A stretch of DNA of 64,000 nucleotides from Budorcas taxicolor (GCF_023091745.1 NC_068910.1:176259170-176323169); one strand, 5' to 3'; counted from the first letter of the stretch, positions 46,583 to 57,684 are shown. Translations and numbers: made by a program. The notes: generated by a model not told the origin, from the sequence alone.

Positions 46583-47062
46583 ACATTTGTACAATAACAC
46601 TGAAACCTTACAGAATGCTTGCTGGTGATGATAACAGCAAACGTTTTAGTGGGTGAGAAGCACCACTTTATTGGGGTGAGGTAGGGGTGGGGGAGAGGAA
46701 TCATTCTTTATTGTTTTCGCTAAAACATTATTCTTAGCTCACTACTATAGATACTTTTTGAGCTTACTGAAACATTTTAAATATTGCCTAGAAGAGCCTT
46801 CTCTACAATGCAGTTTTGCTTCAAGGATTATTAGAATTGATGTAATAATTTACAGGCAATTTTCTTACCAATTATTTTCTAGCAATGGGGGTAAGTTCCA
46901 AGGGTTTATTTCAGTAAGGCATCCTGGGGTGGCTCTGTTGTCTTCACCAGTTTAATAACCATTGCAAGCAATTTTCACTGTCTGCTTTGCAGATGTTGCC
47001 GCTAAATCATTTTTAGCCAACCCCTTTTGCTTTTTCAATTTGTCTTTTCCTATTTCTCTCAG

Positions 47063-47209
47063 GATTTAACCCTGTATGGGAAGAAACCCTGACATTTACA
47101 GTACACATGCCAGAAATAGCTTTGGTCCGGTTCCTCGTGTGGGATCATGATCCAATTGGACGAGACTTTGTTGGGCAAAGAACTGTGACCTTCAGCAGCT
47201 TGGTGCCTG
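47063..47209 (+). CDS. PLCH1: PLCH1 exon: C2 domain, third segment
   Basis: This 147-nt exon (phase 1 on both sides) lies between ATTTCTCTCAG and GTAATT. It encodes FNPVWEETLTFTVHMPEIA, then LVRFLVWDHDPIGRDFVGQ and RTVTFSSLVP. FNPxW and V-x-D-x-D are conserved C2 motifs, and the Asp residues are the expected Ca2+ ligands. It is almost unchanged from the mammalian PLCH1 sequence I know. Confidence 0.96.
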
Positions 47210-47430
47210 GTAATTCTGGCTGAACTTTTCTCTCTAGACCATTCCTTGTTCTTTGGAAGATGTGATATGCAATATACATGACACATGGCATATATGATAT
47301 ATAAAGCATGTGTTATATGATAATGTGAGTGTTAATATAACTATTGTCAAGTCAGGTATTTAATTCTATTTCACCCATGGAAAAGTCAAACATGAGTTCA
47401 ACTAAAAGGTAACTACTTCTCTTTTATCAG

Positions 47431-47510
47431 GCTACCGGCATGTCTACTTGGAAGGACTGACAGAAGCATCTATATTTGTCCACATAACAATCAATGAAAT
47501 CTATGGAAAG
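47431..47510 (+). CDS. PLCH1: PLCH1 exon: end of C2 domain
   Basis: This 80-nt exon (phase 1 in, phase 0 out) lies between CTTTTATCAG and GTGAGA, after a 221-bp intron. It encodes GYRHVYLEG, then ASIFVHITINEIYGK, the last C2 strands. G-Y-R-H-V-x-L is widely conserved in PLC C2 domains. The folded catalytic core ends here; downstream exons encode the isotype-specific tail. Confidence 0.95.
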
Positions 47511-48249
47511 GTGAGAATGATCACAGGGCTTAAGGTCACATGCAACAATAATATGGTCCCTAACAGAGTTTTTAATTCATTGCATAAAAGGAACGTAAAC
47601 TTCAACAAAATTTTTTGACAGGAAACTCTAGGAAGGCCAGCCCACGCCATGCTCCATGTGCTCTCCTGCCCTGAGGTCCTCATTCATGTGCTCCTTCCTC
47701 TGTTTAGGGGTGTGTACATGTCCCCTCCACCCAGTGGCCCTTGCTGGGCTTAACAGAACTGAGAAAACTATTACTCTTTCAGGCAGTCATTTGACTAAAA
47801 CAGTAAAGCTGGAGTTACATGTTTGAATTTTATTATAATCCTTAAAAAAGACTCAGCTGGCTGCAGTTGGAAATGTAGTCTCAGATGTTTGAATTACCTG
47901 TACTAACTGGGCTGTGATCCCAGCCAGTTCTAGGCAGGATGCATTCATTCAAGTGTCATGTATTTAACTGGAAACCTAAAAATCATGAATGAATTAAAAG
48001 CCACCCACTGAACTTAAAAGAGACCATACCAGTGTCTTCTGGCTCTCTCCCAATGACAGTTTCTTCACTGCGGAGCTCACTTGAGGTTTACATATCAATA
48101 GGTTCTCGTCTGGTAATGCCAAGTCACTGGGGATTTAGTGACTGGAACAATTTTCAGGACTAGGTGTGATTTGGAGGGGCTTGGGCCCAGGAGTGTCCAG
48201 TGCTCTTTATCAGAAGGTCAGCATAGTCTGGGGCTCCTCCTCCAGAGGT

Positions 48250-48365
48250 GTATACATTCTCTGTGCTTCTGCTTCCTTATCTGTACCTACTTCATAAACA
48301 AATACTTTAAGAAGCTGCCTGGCACATAGTAAATGCTCAGAAATGTCAGCTAATATTAATATTAA
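48250..48365 (+). mobile_element. MIR fragment
   Basis: TGCTTCCTTATCTGTACC and GCCTGGCACATAGTAAATGC, typical of a MIR 3' half. Confidence 0.65.
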
Positions 48366-48973
48366 AAAGACTACAATCTGACTGGTAGGGAATGCACCAA
48401 TTTGCCCTGGAAATAGGAAGTGTGTGTTTATTCTCACATCCGTCAGTTGGGAGGGGTGAGCATCCTAATTTCTAAGAGTGGTAAAGTTTTATGTCTTGTG
48501 TTCAGTCCTAGATTATGCTGCTTGCTGAGATCTCTCCTCTGGCCTAAACAGACACAAATGTAAATTATCCAAAAGTGATTCTTGAATTTCTTAGGAATCC
48601 CAGGTGACCTAAGCAGCATCTCTAGCATTTCACATGCTTGAAGGAAATAATAAAATTCAGAATTTGTTTAAAACTTGAGCCAGAAATAACCGGAAAGAAA
48701 ATGTGTTCTGTAGGGCTTGTGTTCTCTCTCCTAAGTAAATGTCCATGTATAGCGTAAGTCATTTATTCCCTTCAAGGTGTGTTTGGGTTGAGATGCATAA
48801 ACCCCAATGTGGTGGTAGTGAACTGAGCAATGAATGACACCTGCAACTAAAAATTCAAAGTGGGAGAAAGGGTTTACAGAGCATATGTGTTGTATCATCT
48901 TCTGGTTTCACTTGTGCAACCTTCTTGAATGAGGCCCAATTGTGTTTTGTTGTGCTTTTCTCCCCCCTTGCAG

Positions 48974-49033
48974 TGGAGCCCTTTAATACTCAACCCCAGT
49001 TACACTATATTGCACTTTCTAGGAGCTACAAAG
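48974..49033 (+). CDS. PLCH1: PLCH1 60-nt exon after C2 (possible cassette)
   Basis: This exon of exactly 20 codons, phase 0 on both sides, encodes WSPLILNPSY then TILHFLGATK. The acceptor is CCCCCCTTGCAG and the donor is GTAGTT, a weak match to consensus. It matches the corresponding PLCH1 peptide, so I treat it as a real exon. It is strikingly hydrophobic compared with the polar tail around it. Small size, symmetric phase and a weak donor make skipping plausible, which would remove 20 residues without a frameshift. Confidence 0.9.
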
Positions 49034-49472
49034 GTAGTTTCTCAGCATGGTGTTTGGTTCTGGCTGGCGCGTTTCTATCAGTGGTCATGGCGGCATGCTC
49101 TCTCACATCGCTCCATCGTCCTGCTTACCACTTTGAAATTGCGTCTGTTGCTTTAAGGCGGCTCAAGTTCATAACAGTCTGTTCACTGTGGACACTCTTC
49201 CTACCACCTTGTCCTACCTTCTCTGGGCAGGAAACTCGTGGGCAAGCTTGATTGTGAAAATGGGAGGCTGCCTTCCTCCCAAAGTCAGGTTGATGAGACA
49301 TGCATGACGTAGTGCAAGCGTGCTGTGTGCTGCCGTTTTCTTGGTTTGAATATTCTTCAGTGGCTGTGAGATTTCATTTTCTATCCATTTTTCATGCAGC
49401 TGTTACTTGAGAGGCAAGCGGTTGACACAGTGGTATTTGCTTAACTTCTGCTTGGTCCTTTTGTGTCTTCAG

Positions 49473-49827
49473 AACAGACAGCTCCAAGGTTTGAAGGGGC
49501 TGTTCAATAAGAATCCCAGACACAATTCTTCAGAAAACACTTGCCATTACATTCGGAAGCGATCGATTGGAGACAAGATTCTGCGACGCACAGCCAGTGC
49601 TCCGGCCAAAGGCAGGAAAAAGAGCAAAATGGGCTTCCAAGAAATGGTAGAGATGAAGGATTCTGTTTCTGAGGCTGCAAGAGATCAAGATGGGGTCCTG
49701 AGAAGGACCACGCGGAGTTTGCAAGCACGCCCTGTCTCTATGCCTGTTGACAGAAGTCTTCTTGGGGCTCTGTCGCTGCCTGTATCTGAAACCGCAAAAG
49801 ACACTGAAGGAAAGGAAAACTCTCAGG
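49473..49827 (+). CDS. PLCH1: PLCH1 exon: basic, Ser/Arg-rich start of C-terminal tail
   Basis: This 355-nt exon (phase 0 in, phase 1 out) lies between TTTTGTGTCTTCAG and GTAAGA. It begins NRQLQGLKGLFNKNPRH and includes RKRSIGDKILRRTASAPAKGRKK and RRTTRSLQARPVSM-like basic stretches, with several R-x-x-S/T sites of the type used by basophilic kinases (inference). The tail is isotype-specific and predicted to be disordered. If the donor is not used, the frame continues for four codons (GKML) to a TAA at 49839-49841, giving a natural short C-terminus. Confidence 0.95.
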
Positions 49828-52244
49828 GTAAGATGCTTTAAGTTTCTCTGAGAATACACCATTTTAAGACACATTTTGGTGTCCCTAATTACCACGATCA
49901 CATGGCTGGCATTTTGTAGTCAAAGTAAAATATTCTGAAAAATAGGTAATTACGTTACAGTGTTACCTTTTAGACCAGATTTTAAACTTTGGCGAGAGGG
50001 TGCTGGAAGAACAATTTCCTAGTCACCTACAGCCTCAAAATAACATTGGCATCTGAAGTTGACAGTGAGGGGCCAGAGGTGATGGTGGAGAGCGTATGGG
50101 TCTATGAGGTACAACAGGGGAGCGGTGAAACGGGCAAAATATGAGCAGAGAGCATGGTTTTCTTGGTGGGTACCTAGTTACTGATTATCTGAGGAGGAAT
50201 AGAATTATATTGACTTTTCTGAGGTGTAGTTTTGTTGTATTTCTTTCTCACTATGCAACATGTTTCCACAATTGGAAATGTTTATGGAGAAAGAGGAAAC
50301 GCCAGCTGTTAAAGTAAGCCACTTTCTTCACTTGAGAAATCTCTGCTTCCTCAAAAGGGAGCTTATTTGATGTTTTCCTGTGGCCTGTTTCCCTCCCCTG
50401 GATGTGGGCAGGGAAGGAAGCATGTTTGTAGCTCCTGTCCAGTTGTAAATGCCTCAGGCACAGGGGCCAGGTGTTACCTATCTTTTCCTCTAATTTGAGC
50501 ATAGTGGTTCACTCATATCGAGAACATGATAACGAATGGTATCTGTTTTACACGGTCCCGAAGAGCTCTGTCCTTGTATCAGTGACTCCTCCCTCACCCT
50601 ATTTTAGATAATTCAAGTGCCAAAACTGTATGCATTTGATGTCTCTGCAATATATAAGTTTTAATTAAATCAGAATCACCTCAGACATAGAAGGTGATCC
50701 TTGTTTCTTTTAGCAAAATTCTTTCATCATGCAGTCTAATTTCAGTGACCTCTTTTCTCATGAATACCACTTTGTATTGATTTTTGTTGTCAGATATGAT
50801 AGGAGGACAAGTCAATTTTTCAATGGCTTCTTTGAAGGAGAAAAGGGGAGTTTAATGTTTGAAATGTTGCTAAGAGTAGTATTGGAGAAGAGATGAAATA
50901 CATACTTTAAAATTTATTTTAAAACTCCACTTTGGGGGAAGTAAACTATAAATAAATATAAACTCCATTTTGGGAGGGAAATAAGGCAAAAAATGGTAAT
51001 GATTAATCCTGTTAAAACCACAATTAAGATGCTAATACTGTTTAGGTGATGTTAGAAAGCAATAGTTGATATTTCTTTCCTACATTTAAAAAACAGGAAC
51101 TTTATATAAGTTATTCATATATAGAGAGCATAATATATTTAGTAATATATAAATATAAAACTTGTAAATATAGAGCAATACATAACCATGCAATGATTCA
51201 AGTTACCATGTAGAAGAAAAATTAAGTGGAAAAAATTCAGAATACAGAATTGTATACATAATATAAAAGCTTACAGTGTCTATCTCAGTGGTAACATCAT
51301 ATAATATTTATATTTTTCCTTATAATTTTTGGGTTAATCAAGTTTTTATGATGATTTTTTTTAGTTAGGAAAATAGTTAATAAGTTAAACATATTCTTTT
51401 TCAATTTTCATAACTGAAAGCATAAAATGCTATTAAAATAATGTAATTAAGAATATTAGCACACCTCATATTGTCTTAACACTATACTAAACAGGGGGAT
51501 ACCCTGAATTAATTTAAATTGTGTATTAAAGTTTTCCTTCTTGTGCCTAAGATCTTGCTGCCTCTTTTAGGGGACAATGAAATATGAAATTTATGTATTT
51601 AAACTCCAAAAAATATGATCAATGGGGAATTAGATATTAGCAATGGCATAGAATTGGTGACCAAGTCTTTATTTTTACATTTTAAAGTCAACAGATATTG
51701 ATATTCTAATGCATTTATTGCACTTCCAATTTGTTTTAGAAATTAATTGGTCAAATTAAGTCTTTTGCCGAAATGTTTTTCAAAATGTTTTGTGGGTTTT
51801 TTTGTTTGTTTTTTACTAGCACATGTATGACTTTGAAAGTTTACAGTATCTTGCTTACAGGTACCACAATACTTTGTTTAACAGAGCTGTCTTGTTCTGT
51901 TTTTATTGCCATGCTTCTGTGTAGTACAAATCTGAATAGGAAACAACTTAAGGTAATCTTCACTGTAAAAGTATGGTAACTCATTGACATTTTTTTTACA
52001 ATGAATATTACATCCTTAGCTGATGTAATAGCTATTCAAAGGGAGGCTCCAGTGAAACTATATAAATATATTTTACCATTTATCCATCACACAGACACTT
52101 TGTTGCAAATCTATGCAATCCATGATTCTGTCACAATGTAACAGATTTACATTTTCCATTTGTCTGTCTGAAGGCAAACATGAGTGTTTGCAGGTCCTAC
52201 ATAAAGTGATATATGTCACTTAAAATATTGTTTGTTTCATTCAG
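49828..52244. other. PLCH1: Last PLCH1 intron, AT-rich, repeat-poor
   Basis: Strongly AT-rich with no recognisable young repeat. It contains the in-frame TAA at 49839-49841 and an AATAAA at 50951-50956 that could serve a short transcript. Confidence 0.6.
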
Positions 52245-54316
52245 CAGAAGATAAGGATGCCAGGAAAGATGGGAAGGCAAGTGTAAAAGACCAGCATTTT
52301 CCAAATTTCAACAAAAAGTTATCCTCTTCCTCCAGCGCTCTCATCCACAAAGACATCAGCCAAGGGAACTCTGCTGTTTCTACTACCAACTTGTCAATCA
52401 CAGAACAGTTAGTGCCAGGTCCAAAGGGTGGGAGAACCAAATCAAATGTGTTAAGTGATTGCTGGGAACATCAGTGCCTCAGCAGATGCCTCTCTCCAAG
52501 GCAGCATTTGGCTTGTGACCCTGCAGTTAGCCCATCAAAAGATCTATGTGGTGTGAAAACCAAGGAAAATGGGAATGCTGGGGGCTTCGTGGTAGGGAAA
52601 AGCACGTTGTCAGGAAGCATCCTTTCTCAAAGCAATCTGGAGATTAAGAAGCTGGAAGGTAACTGGGATAAGGGCAGAGCTGCAACATCCTTTTCTCTGT
52701 CAGACGTCTCTACACTCTGTTCTGATGCACCCGACTTACATTCCACAGCAATTCTCCAGGAGAGTGAAATTTCCCACCTTATTGACAATGTCACTTTAAC
52801 AAATGAGAATGAGCCTGGCAGTTCCATCTCGGCACTGATTGGCCAGTTTGATGAGACCAGTGACCAGGCTAACCCTACAGTTGTTTCTCATCTTCAGAGC
52901 CCTAGTGTGATGTCAGGCCATCCTCCTGTGCCCACCATGGACCTAAAAATGCCCTTCAAGCCTGGCTTTTCCAATGGAAAACCCAAGTCATCCTTCCTGT
53001 GCTCATCTCCTGAGCAGATTGCATTCTCCGGACACGAGACCTGTGAATGTTCAACACACACAGCTGTTGGTGAAACTATCTCCACTCCTGTCTCTAAAAC
53101 TAAACCAGACGATGACCTTTCTGGGAAGGCCATGACTGGGGCCATAGAAAAGAACCTGCCTCGGTCCTCTAGGTCTTCTCACTGCTGGTTACCAGAAAGT
53201 TCCACCCATGGAAAAGACTGGGAAATCCTGAAGAACCCCAGCCCTGCCACTTCCACTGACTTGACACTGGAAGATGTAACAGCTGCTCCTACTCTCAGTT
53301 TAAATTCTGGGGAGAGCAGTCTCATAGAAATGGATGGAGACTCAGAAAATCTGTCCCTAACAACCTCTGAATATAGGAGAGAGGGCACAAATCACCTCAC
53401 TTCTCCTTTAAAAGTGAAATACAGTCCAGATGCAGTGGAACATTTTCAAAGAGGCTTGAGAAATGGCTACTGTAAAGAGACTCTCCACCCTTCTGTCTCT
53501 GAAATATTCAACAATACTCAAGATGTCAAAAATCAGAATATTTCTCGTCTAGCCTATCAGGGTGCTGGGTTTATGCATAACCACTTCTCAAATTCAGATG
53601 CAAAAACGAACCAGACCTCCGGGCCCCTGCCTTGTGCTCATGACTTGCATGCCCCTGCCCCGGAGCAGTCCACACACTCTGCTCTGAAGCTGTCCAGTCC
53701 TTGCAAATCCAAAAGTCTGGGGGACTTAACGTCAGAGGACATCGCCTGTAATTTTGAAAGCAAGTACCAGTGTATTAGTAAGAGCTTCGTTACCACTGGC
53801 ATCAGAGACAAGAAGGGTATGACTGTAAAAACAAAGTCGTTAGAGCCTATGGATGCCCTGACCGAGCAGCTGCGGAAACTTGTGTCCTTTGACCAGGAAG
53901 ATGGCTGCCAAGTGCTGTACTCCAAGCAAGATGCCAATCAATTCCCCAGGGCCTTGGTCAGGAAGTTGTCATCCAGAAGTCAGAGCAGAGTGCGCAATAT
54001 TGCCAGTCGTGCCAAGGAGAAGCAGGAAGCCAACAGGCAGAAGAGTGTGAACCCCAGCACTGTGGGAGGAGTGGTTCTTCGAAGCAAGCCGTGTGCGCCG
54101 GCGCCCACAGGGAACCGGCACTCCACCGGCTCCTACATCGCGGGCTACCTGCGGAGCGCCAAGGGCGGCAGCACGGAGGGCCGCGGGATCCCCGAGGGCG
54201 CATGCGCAGCCCTGCGCTCCGGCCACGCCGACAGGTTCTGTTCACATCATTCTGTTCTGCAGACCGAACCCAGCAGTGACGATAAACCAGAAATTTATTT
54301 TCTTTTGAGACTGTGA
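52245..54316 (+). CDS. PLCH1: PLCH1 terminal coding exon: long Ser/Pro-rich tail and stop
   Basis: The terminal exon carries 2072 coding nt (phase 1 in) up to TGA at 54314-54316, about 690 residues. It opens AEDKDARKDGKASVKDQ and ends PSSDDKPEIYFLLRL. It is Ser/Thr/Pro-rich with no recognisable fold and is probably disordered. Better conserved islands include SHLIDNVTLTNENEPGSSIS, SALIGQFDET, KSKSLGDLTSEDIACNFES and ALTEQLRKLVSFDQED. The last residues (L-R-L) fit a class II PDZ ligand (inference). The acceptor is a tandem TTCAGCAG. Bases 54070-54240 are unusually GC- and CpG-rich compared with the rest of the exon. Confidence 0.96.
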
Positions 54317-54919
54317 ATTACATAAAGCTGCATTTTCGCTGTTAATAAGATATTCTATAGAATGTCTGAGTTTTCAGGAAATATGGTCCTTGGCTTTGAG
54401 ACGATTTTCAAATGTATTTTTAAACTCGTATTACAGCCTCCTTTTGACTCCGTGTGTTCTTTTTGCATTTGTATATAGACCCGGGTGACATTTCCTGTGT
54501 ACCTCTGATCTTCCCTCCCTGAGGTGTGAACTCCATTGGTATGATATAGGTGCATGCCCTAGATGTGAAACTTCTCAGCAGTTTGGGTTCTGTGTTTCAC
54601 CAAGACGCTCTTTACTCTGTGCTCTCAGCTCACGGTCACAAATGTAGTCATTTTTACTCTCTGCTAAGAGATTTTTACAAAGGACAAAGGGATGAATTCT
54701 TTATTTTAAAGCCATTACCATCTTTCCTAGTTTTCCTTCTTTATTGAGAAGCTCACATGCATTTTTATAACTCAGTTAAAAGAAGATTTAAAAAAGTTAC
54801 CTACCTTACCTTTCAAGATTTCTCTACCCCACCCAGAAGGAGAGTTCAGAGGAGATGGGTAGCCGCCCTCCCCCACCACCATACCCTCTCATTTTAGAGC
54901 CAGGTGTGAGGATCTGAGG

Positions 54920-54925
54920 AATAAA
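54920..54925 (+). terminator. PLCH1: Candidate proximal poly(A) signal
   Basis: A canonical AATAAA hexamer lies 604 nt after the stop codon. It is the only canonical hexamer seen in the proximal 3' UTR. Use depends on downstream GU/U-rich elements; a T-rich stretch follows at about 54950-54985. Confidence 0.4.
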
Positions 54926-55363
54926 GCAAACTTCTGTATATAAGGACAAAATAGTTTGTTTTACATAAATTTTGTTACATATTTTTGCTAATGGCTTTGT
55001 ATGTAACAAGAACACAGTTGCCAAGCTCTTTGTTGTATTTTTGAATTTTCTGATTAAATTATAGGCTGCAAATAATGGCTTTCAGGATGAAGGACTTCCC
55101 AGCAGATGCTAACAATGACAGTAGCTCAAATTGAAAACTTCCCAAAGCTTTCATGAAAAAAAAATATTTTCTCATGCTAAAACCCAAGTGAATATAGATA
55201 ATTAGAAGAAACCTTTTCCCTTCAGGGAGCCAAGTAACTCTATTTTAGTACCAACATACATTATTTTCACTGTGAATCCATTTTTTATTGCATGTTCAGA
55301 TGTCCCTCTTTGCTTTTTTGTAATGTTAACTGCAATGATGTTCTTGGAATTCATGAAAATATA

Positions 55364-55369
55364 ATTAAA
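55364..55369 (+). terminator. PLCH1: Candidate distal poly(A) signal
   Basis: An ATTAAA variant hexamer lies about 20-25 nt upstream of a T-rich tract, giving a 3' UTR of about 1.05 kb. Sequence past this point no longer looks like a UTR and runs into retrovirus-like relics. Confidence 0.4.
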
Positions 55370-55785
55370 AGAGATTTTTAAACACTTGGTGATTTTTTTT
55401 TTTTTTCAAACTGAAGTTCATGTGATGACTGTTGAGTAGGGACCCCAGAGCTCTTGGAAATATTTGCCTTTTCATCTCTTTGCAGTAGAAGAGATCACTT
55501 CTATGGGGACAGGTTTAAGCAGCATTTTATGTCCTTGAGTGTTTTCACTTTGCTTTTAAGACTATATTTGCAAGGTGACTTGAGAAGAAATGGAAATGTA
55601 ATGAGTTGCTTTGCATTTGGTGATGATGTTGCAAGTTTAAAAATCCTTCCCAAATCCTGCCCATGGCAGGAGTGGAGTTGGTAAGCCTCAATGCCGGCAA
55701 GAGGCTGCGTTTGACAAATTAGACCACCTGAAGCTTTGCTGTGTGGGGGAGACTGAAGAGGAAAGCAGTTGGATCCTGCTTTCTC

Positions 55786-55850
55786 TCATCAGCCTGCTGC
55801 TGTAGAACCTGGATCCTGTGCTTCACCACCTCGATGGTGGTGATCCCAGC
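55786..55850 (-). pseudogene. Short tropomyosin-3-like fragment
   Basis: The minus strand reads AGITTIEVVKHRIQVLQQQAD, which I recall matching the first residues of short (non-muscle) TPM3 with about three differences. The initiator ATG is CTG here, and similarity stops abruptly after QQQAD. It may be a scrap of a processed TPM3 pseudogene, although such copies usually keep the 3' rather than the 5' end. It lies inside or at the edge of the retrovirus-like relic. Confidence 0.5.
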
Positions 55851-56317
55851 CAGGTGCCCACCCAACTCCTGCTCACCTTCAGTTCCTGCCACCACCTCTT
55901 GGCACTGCAGCTGCTTCTCACTCCTAAGCCAGGACTCCATGGAGTCCCTGCTTCTGGAATCACGTACAGGATCGGAGCCTACCACCAGGGCCACTTTGCT
56001 CATTAGTCCATTGTGCAAGCTGTGAATCTAGCAAGGAGATAAACGGACCGACACTCAGAAAATAGGTCATTCTGTCTCCCTGGTTATTGAAAGTCTCTTT
56101 GTGGCTACACCTATTCTTTCAGAGTCACTCCTGAGAGACTGTAATGTGGCCGTGATCACAAACTGTCTTTGACTTGAGTTCAGGATCTCTCTTTCTCCAT
56201 CAGTTGGTTATCTGGAATAGGTGTGGCTGAGAGAGTGGCATTGATGCAACAGAGGCAGGTGATATGGAGATCAAGGCCAACAGTCATATTTTTTGCATCT
56301 TCTTCAGTACTTGAGTC

Positions 56318-56591
56318 GGAGAAGGCAATGGCACCCCACTCCAGTACTCTTGCTTGGAAAATCCCATGGACGGAAGAGCCTGGTAGGCTGCAGTCCATGG
56401 GGTCGCTAGAGTCGAACACGACTGAGTGACTTCACTTTCACTTTTCACTTTCCTGTATTGGAGAAGGAAGTGGCAACCCACTCCAGTGTTCTTGCCTGGA
56501 GAATCCCAGGGACGGGGGAGCCTGGTGGGCTGCCGTCTATGGGGTCGCACAGAGTCGGACACAACTGAAGTGACTTAGCAGCAGCAGCAGC
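56318..56591 (+). mobile_element. Young Bov-A2 SINE with target-site duplication
   Basis: Plus dimeric copy with two well-preserved units and an (AGC)n tail, flanked by a perfect ACTTGAGTC (56309-56317 and 56592-56600). It sits in the retrovirus-like relic downstream of PLCH1. Confidence 0.94.
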
Positions 56592-57684
56592 ACTTGAGTC
56601 TTCCTAAGTCTACTGTTTCTTTCATGTAATAGTTCATTTTTCCCACTCAATGCTTTCCTGGGAGTTTCTGTTAACACTGAGCTCATGATGGGCAGCTCTA
56701 GCTCCACATTTACTTGATGTGCCATTGTTAGGCTCTCCCGCTTTACTTCAGAGGGTATGGCCCTTCCTATTCCAGACCACTGGACCTCTAAAAATTTTAC
56801 TGACGTCACAGGCCCCTTGATCATCAAGGACTTGCTGCCTTCCCTCTGACACATTTGTGTTTTAATAGGACATTTAAATTACTTGACCTGTTCTCCTTAT
56901 TAGGTCCAATTAGTAAAACGTCAATCAGTGTAGAAGCCTGGCACAATGCACTGAAGAAAAGCGAGATGATGGAGATCAGTATAGACTAGACCCTGACAGA
57001 CAGCAGAAAATTGATCCAGACCTAGAGTGAGACAGTGAAGACTTACTGTTGTCCTTGCAACATGAAGATGAACTGCTTTTGATGCTTTCTTTCGACGAGA
57101 ATCAGACATAAAGCATTCAGCAAAACAATAGTCACAAATGAAGTGCCAGAGGTTGAGGTGATTTCCTCCCTTAAAATTCCTATCTAGCATAGAAGCTGTA
57201 ATTGGAATAGTATTTTAAATTTATAGTAGTCCATTGGCACCCACCATGATCAACATGGTTTTGGAGGGAAGGCCTGGTAGGTGAAATGAACAGATGTGTT
57301 ATGGGAATCACCATCACTGAATCTTTTAAGTCTTTTGGTACTGATTTCTGCAATTTGTCCTGGCAGATATGGCTTCTGATTTTACTATCTTGGCCTGGAT
57401 GGAAGGTGCATTGTACCTTTTTAAATCATAATATTCCTTAATTTATAGGTCAGGAAACCAAGGGCCAACTTCTAAGCGTATCTATCCCATTAGGCATTCA
57501 GAGACTAGAGACAGAGCAACAGAGTGGGTCCTTGGAACTACTGGATCCATTGCAAATGAACCCCAACACAGTTTACAATCTGGTGTTTATAAGTCTCCCT
57601 TTTAATTGGAAGACCATGGTGGTCATGTGGGTTCTCTAATATTGTCAGCTGTGATCTCATTCTAACCATCCTCAAGATGTCTAG

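Larger units (their letters stand above)
54317..55385 (+). other. PLCH1: PLCH1 3' UTR (approximate end)
   Basis: This AT-rich, repeat-free stretch follows the stop codon. Candidate poly(A) signals are AATAAA at 54920-54925, ATTAAA at 55053-55058 and ATTAAA at 55364-55369. The last is followed by a T-rich stretch (55390-55406) that could serve as a downstream element. I cannot tell which is used; the end given is the most distal candidate. Confidence 0.6.

Noticed and set aside
52237..53937. Several minus-strand frames opposite the last PLCH1 exon
   Set aside because: They are shadows of a long GC-balanced coding exon on the other strand.
53958..54245. Arg/Cys/Pro-rich minus-strand frames of 85-95 codons
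   Set aside because: A by-product of the CpG-rich coding patch; GC-rich antisense lacks stop codons by composition.
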